Below are positions 45,684 to 54,943 of a stretch of 62,454 bases of DNA, piece after piece; positions within the stretch are counted from its first letter, which is position 1, and every line of letters starts with the position of its first letter. The DNA comes from an uncultured Bacteroidales bacterium. GTDB taxonomy: Bacteria > Bacteroidota > Bacteroidia > Bacteroidales > UBA932. A program made the position numbers and the translations under genes. Location: NCBI GenBank assembly GCA_947367315.1, contig CANBDX010000003.1:1-62454 (forward strand), read 5' to 3'. The notes beneath the pieces were generated by a model. It was not told the DNA's origin, made no database searches, and worked only from the letters and a program-made list of their open reading frames with translations.

Positions 45684-46616
45684 ATGAGCAAACCGCAGAG
45701 AGGATTAGGAAAAGGACTGGGTGCTCTCCTTGGAGGAGATGCTGACCTCAGCAGCATAAGACAGCCGGTGGGATATGTGAACAAGGAAATCGTAAGCACC
45801 ACGGAGCAGCCTAAGCAGGCTACAGCCGACGTGCTCCGCATCCCTGTGGACATGATCGAGCCCAACCCTTACCAGCCCAGGATGAGCTTCGACCAGGAGG
45901 CTCTGGAAGAACTGGCGGACTCCATCAGGACGCTCGGCCTCATACAGCCGATAACCGTTCGCAGGAAAGACGCATCCACCTACCAGATCATCAGCGGTGA
46001 AAGACGCTTCAGGGCATGCCGCATGGCCGGAATGGATATGATTCCGGCATATATCCGCGATGCCAACGACCAGGGAATGCTTGAAATGGCAATCGTGGAG
46101 AACATCCAGAGGGAGAATCTTGACCCTATCGAAGTAGCCATGAGTTACCAGAGGCTGATAGAGGAATGCAGCCTTACACAGGAACAGATGGCCATCAGAG
46201 TGGGCAAGAAGCGTGCATCCGTCACCAACTTCCTGCGTCTGCTCAAGCTCCCCGCAAAGATTCAGCACGACCTCAAGGTAGGGCTGCTCAGCGTAGGACA
46301 TGCGAAAGTGCTGCTCGGGCTCGACGACGTGATGATGCAGGAATATCTGTGTGACCTCGTCATCAAGGAGGACATGTCCGTACGACAGCTCGAAGACAAG
46401 ATACGCAAGCTTTCAGAGCCGAAGAAAAAGACGGAACAGACAGAGCAGGACCTTCCTGACGAGTATTTCAAGGTGCTGGAGATAGTAGGCAAGTATTTTG
46501 AAAACAACATAAGCCTGAAGCGCACGAATACCGGAAAGGGCTCAATGACCATCCACTTCAACTCTGACGAAGAGGTAAGAAAGTTCCTGAAGGCCCTTGA
46601 AGACTCCAAATTCTGA
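45684..46616 (+). CDS. parB: chromosome partitioning protein ParB/Spo0J
   Basis: CTP-dependent DNA clamp that loads at parS. Length 310 from MSKPQRGLGKGLGALLGG (the usual ParB start). ParB N-terminal domain with the ISGERRFRACRMAG motif (CTP-binding GERR), IVENIQRENLDPIEVAMSY, the helix-turn-helix LTQEQMAIRVGKKRASVTNFLRLLKLP, and a C-terminal dimerisation part after a Lys/Glu/Gln-rich linker. I could not see a parS site close by. Confidence 0.95.
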   Translation: MSKPQRGLGKGLGALLGGDADLSSIRQPVGYVNKEIVSTTEQPKQATADVLRIPVDMIEPNPYQPRMSFDQEALEELADSIRTLGLIQPITVRRKDASTYQIISGERRFRACRMAGMDMIPAYIRDANDQGMLEMAIVENIQRENLDPIEVAMSYQRLIEECSLTQEQMAIRVGKKRASVTNFLRLLKLPAKIQHDLKVGLLSVGHAKVLLGLDDVMMQEYLCDLVIKEDMSVRQLEDKIRKLSEPKKKTEQTEQDLPDEYFKVLEIVGKYFENNISLKRTNTGKGSMTIHFNSDEEVRKFLKALEDSKF

Positions 46617-46629
46617 TACGCCGACAAAG

Positions 46630-47547
46630 ATGCTTAAAAGAATATTCATATATATGCTGATGCTGGCTTTCTGCCTGACCTTCTTTGCCCAGCGCAGTGA
46701 TGCGCAGTTCAAGGAAGAGGCATTCCAGCAGAACTACAACGAGCGCGTGGACTCCACGGCTAAGGCCGACACAGCCAACCAGTTCTCCTTCAAGAAGTAT
46801 TTTGGAGGACTGGCGCACAAGAATACCCTGGGAATATCCACAGTGTTCGGCGGCTCTGTGATTCTGCCGGGAACAGCCCAGATATATAACAAGGACTATT
46901 GGAAACTCCCGATCATTTACGGAGGCATCGGTGCCCTTGCAGGTACAGGAGGATATTACCTGAGCCGATATAATACCTCCGGAAACGCCGATGACAAGAC
47001 CCTCGGCACATGGCTGCTGGCAGGAGCCGGAGCAGTATATTGGGGATCACTTATGGACGGAGTCGCATGCTTCAAGAGCGAAAGAGAGCCGGATCCGGGC
47101 AGGGCAACCCTCTATTCGATTCTCCTTCCGGGACTCGGTCAGATCTACAACGGGGAACTGTTCAAGGTACCGATCTACTGGGGTCTCCTTATCGGAGGCG
47201 TACACTTCTGGATGACCAATGATGTGAACTACAAGCGATTCAAATGGATACACAATCAGGCCACAATGGAAGGAGTGGAGGAAAGACCTCCAATCAGCGG
47301 AGAGACCGCGAAGTGGTACAGGGATGTATATAGAAGATACAGGGACTATTCGATAGTTGCAACCATTGCATTCTACCTGCTGCAGGTCATAGACGCAAAC
47401 GTATTTGCATATATGCATGACTTTCAGGTGGATGACAACATCACGATGAACATAGCTCCGACTGTGATAGCGCCAGACAACGCCTATGCACTGCAGAGCA
47501 ACCCGACGGACAACGCAATCGGGCTAAGACTTGGATTAAGATTCTAG
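46630..47547 (+). CDS. DUF5683 domain membrane/periplasmic protein
   Basis: Protein of 305 residues from MLKRIFIYMLMLAFCLTFFAQRSDA, a signal peptide. The mature part has two hydrophobic glycine-rich repeats with NTLGISTVFGGSVILPGTAQIYNKDYWKLPIIYGGIGAL and ATLYSILLPGLGQIYNGELFKVPIYWGLLIGGV, the DUF5683 signature, then a charged segment and a final short strand with hydrophobic end. The parA-parB-DUF5683-lytic transglycosylase order is common in Bacteroidota and suggests a cell-envelope role; function unknown. Confidence 0.85.
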   Translation: MLKRIFIYMLMLAFCLTFFAQRSDAQFKEEAFQQNYNERVDSTAKADTANQFSFKKYFGGLAHKNTLGISTVFGGSVILPGTAQIYNKDYWKLPIIYGGIGALAGTGGYYLSRYNTSGNADDKTLGTWLLAGAGAVYWGSLMDGVACFKSEREPDPGRATLYSILLPGLGQIYNGELFKVPIYWGLLIGGVHFWMTNDVNYKRFKWIHNQATMEGVEERPPISGETAKWYRDVYRRYRDYSIVATIAFYLLQVIDANVFAYMHDFQVDDNITMNIAPTVIAPDNAYALQSNPTDNAIGLRLGLRF

Positions 47548-47550
47548 AAC

Positions 47551-49188
47551 ATGAAAATAACAAAGATCATTGCAGCCGTATCAGCGGCTGCTTTTATTGC
47601 GCTCTCCGGAGTATATGAAGCAGAGGCGAAGACACAGAAGGACAGGAGGACGAAAAGCGAACTCAAGGCAGAGAATGCCCGCCTTATTGCTGAGCTCGAC
47701 TCCCTCAAGGCGGAAATCGAGAGATACAGGGCAGAACTTCACAGGACAGACAGTCTCACGAACGAGATCCTGGACTATTATGAAGGCACGCAGGACAGCG
47801 ACTCGCTCATCATAGAGAATTATACGGCAGAAGTGTCGGACTCCCTGCTGAACATATGGTATGCACACAAGATGACAAACGTGGAGAGCGAGATTTTCGA
47901 CATGGACTCGGTAAAATTCCAGTCTAATGTCCCTGATTCGGTGTATATCAAGAGGATAGAGCAGATGAACTCGTTCATTACCCTTCCTTATAACGACATC
48001 GTCAAGAACCATATCATACGTTACTCCGAGAAAATGCCGAAAACCATGAGTCACATTCTCGGACTATGCGAATACTATATGCCTATCTTTGAGGAGACCT
48101 TCAGCCGCTATGACATGCCTGAAGAGCTCAAGGCAATGGCCATAATAGAGTCAGCCCTCAATCCACTTGCCGTTTCGAGAGTCGGAGCGAAGGGAATGTG
48201 GCAGTTCATGTATCATACCGCCAAACTGTACGGACTGCATATCGATTCATTTGTGGACGAGCGTCTGGACCCTGTTAAAGCTGCAGATGCAGCGGCACGC
48301 TACCTTAAGGATGCCTACAACATCTTTGGAGATTGGAATCTCGCAATCGCGTCATATAACTGCGGAGCCGGCAACGTAAACAAGGCAATACGCAGAAGCG
48401 GCGGAAAGCGCGGATTCTGGGACATATGGCCATATCTTCCAAGAGAAACAAGAGGATACGGACCGGCATTCGTAGGTGCACTCTACACATTGAAATACTA
48501 CCGAGAGCACGGCATACGTCCTGAAGCCATACAGATGCCTGCACATGTGGACACATTCAAGATCAATAAGATGGTGCATCTGAAGCAGGTAAGTGAGCTT
48601 ACAGGAGCGCCACTTGAGGAACTTAAGAACCTCAACCCTCAGTACCGCCACGAGATAATCCCAGGAAACGAGAGAGAGTACATTCTCAGATTGCCTTACC
48701 AATACACCAATGCATTCATAGAGCATGAGGACACGTTACATCTTCACAAGGCTGATGTGTACTTCAATCCGACAACAATCAAGAAAATCAAGGACGGAGG
48801 CGACGGGGAGAGGATTGTCTATCGCGTGAAGAAGGGCGACGTCCTTGGCAAGGTTGCCGGAAAATACAGAGTAAGCGTAGCTCAGATCAAGCGTTGGAAC
48901 AATCTGAAGAGCAACAATATACGCATAGGTCAGAGACTCATCATCTACAGAGGAGGCAAGGCTCCGGCCACATCCTCAGCCAAAACCGGGGCAGACAGCA
49001 AGAGCTCTTCAAAGACAGTCAAGGGCAGCAGCGACGACTATGTGATGTACACGGTCAAGAAGGGCGATTCGTTCTACCTCATTGCCAAGAACTACCCTGG
49101 AGTGAGCGCACAGGACATCATGAACTTCAACGGCATCAGCTCATCTAAACTGCGCCCGGGTATGAAAATAAAGATTCCTGTCAAATAA
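47551..49188 (+). CDS. mltD: lytic murein transglycosylase with two LysM domains
   Basis: Cleaves the glycan strands of peptidoglycan, forming anhydro-muramyl ends. Length 545: signal peptide (about 1-26), a coiled-coil-like helical segment (about 30-70), SLT domain at about 180-330 with catalytic Glu in IIESALNPLAVSRVGAKGMWQFM and ASYNCGAGNVNKAI, then LysM repeats at about 428-470 (YRVKKGDVLGKVAGKYRVSV) and about 498-545 (MYTVKKGDSFYLIAKNYPGV), separated by a Ser/Lys/Thr-rich linker. It starts 3 bases after the DUF5683 gene. Confidence 0.94.
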   Translation: MKITKIIAAVSAAAFIALSGVYEAEAKTQKDRRTKSELKAENARLIAELDSLKAEIERYRAELHRTDSLTNEILDYYEGTQDSDSLIIENYTAEVSDSLLNIWYAHKMTNVESEIFDMDSVKFQSNVPDSVYIKRIEQMNSFITLPYNDIVKNHIIRYSEKMPKTMSHILGLCEYYMPIFEETFSRYDMPEELKAMAIIESALNPLAVSRVGAKGMWQFMYHTAKLYGLHIDSFVDERLDPVKAADAAARYLKDAYNIFGDWNLAIASYNCGAGNVNKAIRRSGGKRGFWDIWPYLPRETRGYGPAFVGALYTLKYYREHGIRPEAIQMPAHVDTFKINKMVHLKQVSELTGAPLEELKNLNPQYRHEIIPGNEREYILRLPYQYTNAFIEHEDTLHLHKADVYFNPTTIKKIKDGGDGERIVYRVKKGDVLGKVAGKYRVSVAQIKRWNNLKSNNIRIGQRLIIYRGGKAPATSSAKTGADSKSSSKTVKGSSDDYVMYTVKKGDSFYLIAKNYPGVSAQDIMNFNGISSSKLRPGMKIKIPVK

Positions 49189-49190
49189 CG

Positions 49191-50957
49191 TCACAAGGAA
49201 AATGCAAACTGTACGCGAAGCTCGGCCTTGCCGGGCTTTTCGCTTTCTCCGTCCATAAACGGATATGTGACATATGACATACGGAGATACATTCTCCCGA
49301 GGCTCCAGAAGCGCCATCCAGCATATAAGGAAGCCCACAATCCCCTTCCGTAGAATGCAGGAACATTGAAGCTGCCAGGGGCATCCCGCTCATATACATA
49401 GATTCTGTCCTCCCAGTGATCTATCCGGAACGCACCCTGACGCACATGAACGGAAAGACTCTCATTCCTCCACGACTCCTCAAGATACATCAGCAGGCCA
49501 TATCCACTACATTTCAGGACATTGGCACGTGATGCGAAAGTCCATCGCCCAATATCGAGGGACACATCGGCACGTGCATCCGTCCTGAATGCGGTCCCCC
49601 AGGAACGCCAGCGCTCAACTATCCTCAAATCCAGCTTCAGACGTTCTCCGACTGAAGGAGTCCACCTTATCTGAGCTTTCATCTGCAGGATTGACGTATT
49701 ATCCTTTACCTTAGGTACCGGATAATATGCAGCATCCAGGGAAAATAGTCCTTTGCGCGACTCACCTGAGAAACTTATTCCGTATTCATTGGAACACTTA
49801 GAGGAAGAACGGACTGCGGCCGACCATGAAGACAGATATCCGGCCGGATAATACCTAAGATGCACACCAAGGCGTCCGCTTTCACCAGCTCCCCAATCGC
49901 TCCCGGCCAATGTGGCAAATCTGCCGTTCACCCAGTCATACGCCGTCTCCGCATATACATTGATGCCTCTAATGCATATCTGCATATCGGCAGAAGTCTT
50001 CATATCCGGAATATGCAGACTCCCGGCACGCATCCCATCCATTTCGGCAATATGCGTGACTGCAACCTGGCCGCACCGTCCGTACCACGCCAGATTGATC
50101 ATGGGCAGGCACACCGTCCCGAGATCCCTCAATCCGGCGTCCTTTAGTCCCGGCAGTGCCAGTGCAGCAGATGCCTCCCAATGGCCGCACCTCCACTTCG
50201 CCGCGGCTCCCGTAAGGGCGGAACTTCCCGAGAATGACCATGTTGAAGACAGCCCAGGTGCATTCCTGCGCACTGACGAAGGCGAAACCACTCCGCTCAT
50301 CGACATTCCGTTCCACATTACAAGGCCTTGTCCGAAGCGGGCATTGAAATCTCCAAGAAGCAGTTCCAGCCCCACCTCAGGGAAATTGGCCGAAACCCCG
50401 AAAGAACGGATTTCCGGAGATGCACCACTGGCGCCATAACCTCTTGAAAGCGAAATATTTCCAGACAGATATTCACCATATCCGGCTCTGAACTTGGCGG
50501 AATATGCATAATCAGGGCCGGCACCTGCAACGCGCAAGGATGAACGCATTACCGCCTCATATTTCATTTTTCCGGAAGACGGCAGAGATACACCCCTGAA
50601 CGAATCAAATGATATGAAAGGCCTGAGTGCCTCCACAAGCGAAGGGGTAAATCCATCTACGACAGCCAGTTCAGCCGCCGAAAGCACATCACCATGCCGT
50701 GAGCGGTAGTCATCAAGCGACGCCGCCTGGTAGCGTGTCAGGAGTCCTGCGTAGACAAGTTTTCCCGCCCCGACCACATTTATCCTTACCGGATTTTCAA
50801 GAAGCAGAGCCAGACGCTCCAATTCATATTCATCCAGTTCCTCAATGCCGTTCACCCCGGCAGCCTGCACAATAGCCCTCATGTCATCATCCGTCTGCGC
50901 CACACATGGCAAGAACGTCATCACAGTGGCGATCACAACGAAAATAACCCGTTTCAT
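49191..50957 (-). CDS. HhH-domain outer-membrane beta-barrel-like protein
   Basis: Protein of 588 residues with a signal peptide (MKRVIFVVIATVMTFLPCVAQ), an N-terminal helix-hairpin-helix part (about 25-110: GVNGIEELDEYELERLALLLENPVRINVVGAGKLVYAGLL, ELAVVDGFTPSLVEALRPF), and a long beta-rich remainder with alternating aromatic residues ending in F/L (AELRVQFAFSL), as expected of an outer-membrane barrel. Such HhH plus barrel proteins are frequent in Bacteroidota; function unknown, DNA uptake being one speculation. It converges on mltD with a 2-base gap. Confidence 0.8.
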   Translation of the reverse strand: MKRVIFVVIATVMTFLPCVAQTDDDMRAIVQAAGVNGIEELDEYELERLALLLENPVRINVVGAGKLVYAGLLTRYQAASLDDYRSRHGDVLSAAELAVVDGFTPSLVEALRPFISFDSFRGVSLPSSGKMKYEAVMRSSLRVAGAGPDYAYSAKFRAGYGEYLSGNISLSRGYGASGASPEIRSFGVSANFPEVGLELLLGDFNARFGQGLVMWNGMSMSGVVSPSSVRRNAPGLSSTWSFSGSSALTGAAAKWRCGHWEASAALALPGLKDAGLRDLGTVCLPMINLAWYGRCGQVAVTHIAEMDGMRAGSLHIPDMKTSADMQICIRGINVYAETAYDWVNGRFATLAGSDWGAGESGRLGVHLRYYPAGYLSSWSAAVRSSSKCSNEYGISFSGESRKGLFSLDAAYYPVPKVKDNTSILQMKAQIRWTPSVGERLKLDLRIVERWRSWGTAFRTDARADVSLDIGRWTFASRANVLKCSGYGLLMYLEESWRNESLSVHVRQGAFRIDHWEDRIYVYERDAPGSFNVPAFYGRGLWASLYAGWRFWSLGRMYLRMSYVTYPFMDGESEKPGKAELRVQFAFSL

Positions 50958-51063
50958 ATCATCCCGCGTTTCAATACGTGACGAAACTATGATGATATGA
51001 TTAAAAAGTTGTTGTTTTATATAAAAACAACAGCAGATTTTTCTTTTTTTTAATGCTTTATAC

Positions 51064-51071
51064 TAATTTTG
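51064..51071 (+). promoter_or_regulatory. -7 box TAATTTTG for hpt-adk
   Basis: Matches TAnnTTTG, 23 bases before the chosen hpt ATG. Confidence 0.5.
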
Positions 51072-51094
51072 CGGGATATATCAAATCTGTCCAG

Positions 51095-51637
51095 ATGGAA
51101 AGGATAACTTTAAAAGACAAGACCTTCAGAATCTTCATCCCTTATGAAGACATTTCCGCTGCAATCGACGATGTAGCAGTCAAGATCAATGCAGACTTTG
51201 AGGGCTGCACAGACTTTCCTGTGCTTCTGTGCGTGCTCAACGGTTCCATAATGTTCATGGGAGAACTGATGAAGAGGCTGAAGTTCGACTGCCAGATCGT
51301 GTCCACAAAACTCTCGTCTTACGAAGGCACCAGCACCACAGGCAAAGTAAAGCAGGCTATGGGGCTTACGGCGGACATCACAGGAAGACGCGTCATCGTG
51401 GTGGAAGATATCGTGGACTCAGGCAACACTATCGTGGAGCTGAAGGAAATCCTGAAGGAGAAAGGAGCGGCCGAATCACGCATCTGCACTCTTCTGCTGA
51501 AGCCGGAAGCATATAAGAAGGATGTGAAGCTTGATTACGTCGCAATGGAAATACCGAACGACTTCATTGTAGGATTCGGGCTGGACTATGACGAATACGG
51601 AAGAAACTATAAGGACATATATGTCCTGGATAAATAA
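51095..51637 (+). CDS. hpt: hypoxanthine phosphoribosyltransferase
   Basis: Purine salvage enzyme joining hypoxanthine or guanine to PRPP. Length 180 from MERITLKDKTFRIFIPYEDI. The PRPP-binding motif is VIVVEDIVDSGNTIVELKE (about 104-122), CVLNGSIMFMGELMKRL is the N-terminal loop, and YVAMEIPNDFIVGFGLDYDEYGRN is the purine-binding end. An in-frame frame extends to 51053, but the promoter box lies inside it. It is followed by adk after 8 bases. Confidence 0.94.
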   Translation: MERITLKDKTFRIFIPYEDISAAIDDVAVKINADFEGCTDFPVLLCVLNGSIMFMGELMKRLKFDCQIVSTKLSSYEGTSTTGKVKQAMGLTADITGRRVIVVEDIVDSGNTIVELKEILKEKGAAESRICTLLLKPEAYKKDVKLDYVAMEIPNDFIVGFGLDYDEYGRNYKDIYVLDK

Positions 51638-51645
51638 GTAATATA

Positions 51646-52218
51646 ATGAAATATTATGTTCTTTTTGGCCCTCCGGGTGCAGGCAAAGGCACACAGGCCA
51701 AGGAAATGGTAGAAAAGTATAATCTGCATCACATCTCGACCGGAGCACTCCTGCGAAAGGAAATAGCAGCAGGGTCTGAGCTCGGCATCCTCGCAAAAGG
51801 CCTCATTGAAAAAGGGTGTCTTGTACCGGATGAAGTTGTGGAAGGAATGATTGAAAACGAATTCAGGACAGTCAGCGGTGTGGAAGGATTCCTCCTTGAC
51901 GGCTTCCCACGTACACTTCCTCAGGCAGAAGCCCTGGACCGCATTCTTGCAAAGACATCCGAGGAGGTCACAGCTACCGTATCCATCATGATTCCGGACG
52001 AGATGATCATGGAGCGCATCAAGGGCCGCGCCCTCAAGGAAGGAAGGGCAGATGATGCAAGCGAAGAGGTCATCAACACCCGTATCGTGACATATCACAA
52101 CCAGACGGAACCGCTCATCGAATATTATACAGACAAGGGAAAATACAACGAGATCGACGGAACAGGCACAATCGAAGAGGTCCGCGACCGAATATTCGAC
52201 CTTATGGATAAATTCTGA
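51646..52218 (+). CDS. adk: adenylate kinase
   Basis: Length 190, the short form without a zinc lid. P-loop GPPGAGKGTQ (about 7-16), DGFPRT (about 85-90) and the lid region RIKGRALKEGRADDASEEVINTR are present. It overlaps the next gene by one base. In Bacteroidota hpt and adk are commonly followed by obgE; here a lipid/envelope cassette intervenes and obgE is broken (see 55833-55877). Confidence 0.96.
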   Translation: MKYYVLFGPPGAGKGTQAKEMVEKYNLHHISTGALLRKEIAAGSELGILAKGLIEKGCLVPDEVVEGMIENEFRTVSGVEGFLLDGFPRTLPQAEALDRILAKTSEEVTATVSIMIPDEMIMERIKGRALKEGRADDASEEVINTRIVTYHNQTEPLIEYYTDKGKYNEIDGTGTIEEVRDRIFDLMDKF

Positions 52219-53426
52219 TGAATATTCTTATAAATATAATAAAGATCATACTCAAGACTATCGCGACCTTATTGCTGCTGGCTCTTTTTGCAGCGGCAGT
52301 CACAAGCGTAAGTCCAATATACAACTTCAAGGCCCCTGAACCGTTCAGCGGGCCTGATGTTTTTAATCCATACCGCAACCTCGACACTTCCCTATGTTGG
52401 AAAAGAGCCAATTTCCACACTCATACACGCGTAGAAGGCATCCTCAACGAGTGTGAGTTCACGCCTCAGGAAACATATGACGCATACCGTGCTCTCGGTT
52501 ATGACATCGTGACATTCTCCAACCATAACGAGCTCACGACGCACCCATTCGATACAGCTCTTCAGGTCAATGTCTATGAACATGGATACAATATGTTCAA
52601 ATACCACAAGCTCGTGTTCGGGTGCGCGAAGGAGAGGCGTTTCGACCATCTGCTGCCATTCCTGGCATCACAGAGACAGTTCCAGATGGACTTGCTTGGC
52701 AAGGATAGCGACTTCCTGCAGTTGAACCATCAGCTGAGAACCAACTTCACGACCCGCAGCATGCTGGAGAAACTCGAAGGTTATCAGATAATGGAGCTGG
52801 ACAGTGGCAGAAGTACTGAAAACGAGTATTGGGACTGGGCTCTCAGCGCAGGACATTACAGCTTTGGCCTGGCTAACGATGACCTCCATTATCCCGACCG
52901 CAGCAGAAACATAGCCGTAAGATGCAATTTCCTGCAATGTGAATCCGGCAGGTATGAACACCTGCGCGAAGTGCTTATGGAAGGTTGCTACTATTCGATG
53001 AGAGTTCCGGACTACGGCAAAGGTAACTGGGAAATCAAGTACGCCCGCAACCGCAATCTCCCGTCAATCAAGGATATAGGCCTCAAGAAAGACACCCTAT
53101 ATATTGTTCTTTCACAAAAAGCGGACAGCATAAAGGTCACTGGCCAGGACCATACAACGCTGGCATTGGCTGAAGACGCAGACCACCTCAGCTATGTAAT
53201 GGTTTCAGAAGACCCATACGCGCGTTTCACAGCATACTTCCCGGACGGAGAGGTAATATGGTCCAACCCTTTTGCAAGATATGACGCGTCAGTGACAGGG
53301 AGTCCGATTGACAAGGAATCATCCCACAGCATCAATCTTGTGCTTACAATACTTTTCAATATTCTGCTTGCGGCAATTGCTGCCGGTGCAGTCACATGCA
53401 TATATAAACTCTGGAAAAGAAAATGA
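52218..53426 (+). CDS. membrane-anchored PHP-type phosphoesterase
   Basis: Protein of 402 residues: membrane helix at about 9-33, a periplasmic or cytoplasmic PHP-like metal-hydrolase domain, and a C-terminal helix at about 375-398. Metal-ligand-like residues: FHTHT (about 67-71), FSNHNELT, MELDSGRSTENEYWDW and LANDDLHYPD. The PHP superfamily hydrolyses phosphoesters; the target is unknown. It overlaps the phosphoethanolamine transferase gene by 4 bases, so a role in lipid A or glycan phosphate modification is likely (inference). Confidence 0.72.
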   Translation: MNILINIIKIILKTIATLLLLALFAAAVTSVSPIYNFKAPEPFSGPDVFNPYRNLDTSLCWKRANFHTHTRVEGILNECEFTPQETYDAYRALGYDIVTFSNHNELTTHPFDTALQVNVYEHGYNMFKYHKLVFGCAKERRFDHLLPFLASQRQFQMDLLGKDSDFLQLNHQLRTNFTTRSMLEKLEGYQIMELDSGRSTENEYWDWALSAGHYSFGLANDDLHYPDRSRNIAVRCNFLQCESGRYEHLREVLMEGCYYSMRVPDYGKGNWEIKYARNRNLPSIKDIGLKKDTLYIVLSQKADSIKVTGQDHTTLALAEDADHLSYVMVSEDPYARFTAYFPDGEVIWSNPFARYDASVTGSPIDKESSHSINLVLTILFNILLAAIAAGAVTCIYKLWKRK

Positions 53427-54943
53427 AATTTCTGCAAAAGACTACAAATCTCACAACAACATGTCTGATACTCAGCATATTTACATTGTGCGCGTATCAT
53501 ATCCCCTTCTTCAGCCTTGTGCTTGATAAGATAGAAGGCGGATTCAACGGTGTGCTGATTACCGTAAGCCTGGCGATTCTGATGCTCGCACTCAACTTTT
53601 TCTTCTACTATCTTATCCTATATGCAGGACGTTTTGTAGGAAAATGCATCCTTGCCTTCTCATTTATTGCAGACGCAGGAACTCTATATTTCATTAATTC
53701 ATACGAAGTGCTAGTCACTGACAAGATGATGGGGAATGTGTTCAACACGCAGTTTTCCGAGGCGTCGGGCTTCTTTTCATTGTCAGCGGTCATGTACTTG
53801 CTCTTCCTTGGAGTCGTCCCATGCATATATCTGTTTATCAGAAAGATAGAATATGGCTCATTCAAGAGGTTCCTTGCCAATACAGGCATCGGACTGGCAT
53901 CGGTGCTAGCAGTCGCTTTCGGCAACATGCAGAACTGGCCGTGGATAGACCGAAACGCCACAGAGCTCGGGAGCCTTCTCATGCCGTGGTCATACACCGT
54001 GAATTCGGTACGCTACTACAATTCGGTAAGGAAGATGAATCAGAAGGAAATCATGCTTCCTGATGCAGTGATAGCCGATGAAAACCGCGATGTATGCGTA
54101 CTGATAATCGGAGAATCCGCGCGAAGAGACCATTTTTCGCTATACGGATATGAGAGGGAGACCAATCCGCTGACTGCGCAGGATGGTGTAAAAGCACTTA
54201 TAGCGGAAGCTGCCGCCACATACACTACAGCCGGAGTAAAGGCTATACTGGACCACAAGCCAAGCGGAAAGCTATATGAGATTCTGCCTAACTATATGAA
54301 CCGTACAGGCGTGGATGTAATCTGGAGAACCAGCAACTGGGGTGAGCCTCCGGTACATATAGAGAAGTATCATAAAGCACGGAACATCAAGGAGATATAT
54401 CCGGATGCGGATGAAAGATACGACGGTATTCTGCTGGAAGGTCTCAAGGAAGAGATCCTTTCCGGAGACAAGGCCAAGACCCTCGTGATACTCCATACGA
54501 ACACAAGCCATGGTCCGACCTACAACAAGAAGTATCCTGCAGAATTCGAGATTTTCACTCCGGTATGCACTACGGTGGAAATGTCAAAGGCAGATCCTCA
54601 GGAGCTGATCAATGCATATGACAACTCCATTCTCTACACGGACTATCTGATCCATTCGGTGATAGAGATGCTGAAGGATATGCCACAGGTCCGCAGCTGC
54701 ATGATGTATGTATCCGACCACGGCGAATCCCTGGGAGAGAACAACCTTTACATGCACGGAGTGCCGATGTCGATTGCACCGCGCGAACAGATCGAGATAC
54801 CTTTTATCGTATGGACATCTGACAAGGAGCTTGAGGTAACGGAGGAAGATGTGACGCAATATCATGTATTCCACAGTGTTATGGACTTTCTCGGCATCGA
54901 AAGCCCGATATTTGACGGATCCAGGAACATATTCGAGAAATGA
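53423..54943 (+). CDS. phosphoethanolamine transferase (EptA-like)
   Basis: Inner-membrane enzyme of 506 residues: about five N-terminal membrane helices (about 10-155), then a periplasmic sulfatase-fold domain. Metal/nucleophile region: VCVLIIGESARRDHFSLYGYERETNP (about 214-239), TYTTAGVKA with the likely nucleophile Thr, LHTNTSHGP, and YVSDHGESLGENNLYMHG (about 427-444). The family moves phosphoethanolamine from phosphatidylethanolamine to lipid A or other glycans and leaves diacylglycerol, the substrate of the next gene's product; it overlaps that gene by 4 bases. Confidence 0.87.
   Translation: MKFLQKTTNLTTTCLILSIFTLCAYHIPFFSLVLDKIEGGFNGVLITVSLAILMLALNFFFYYLILYAGRFVGKCILAFSFIADAGTLYFINSYEVLVTDKMMGNVFNTQFSEASGFFSLSAVMYLLFLGVVPCIYLFIRKIEYGSFKRFLANTGIGLASVLAVAFGNMQNWPWIDRNATELGSLLMPWSYTVNSVRYYNSVRKMNQKEIMLPDAVIADENRDVCVLIIGESARRDHFSLYGYERETNPLTAQDGVKALIAEAAATYTTAGVKAILDHKPSGKLYEILPNYMNRTGVDVIWRTSNWGEPPVHIEKYHKARNIKEIYPDADERYDGILLEGLKEEILSGDKAKTLVILHTNTSHGPTYNKKYPAEFEIFTPVCTTVEMSKADPQELINAYDNSILYTDYLIHSVIEMLKDMPQVRSCMMYVSDHGESLGENNLYMHGVPMSIAPREQIEIPFIVWTSDKELEVTEEDVTQYHVFHSVMDFLGIESPIFDGSRNIFEK

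Noticed and set aside
44772..46616. parS site near parAB
   Set aside because: No TGTTTCACGTGAAACA-like palindrome was found by eye in this region; it may lie elsewhere.
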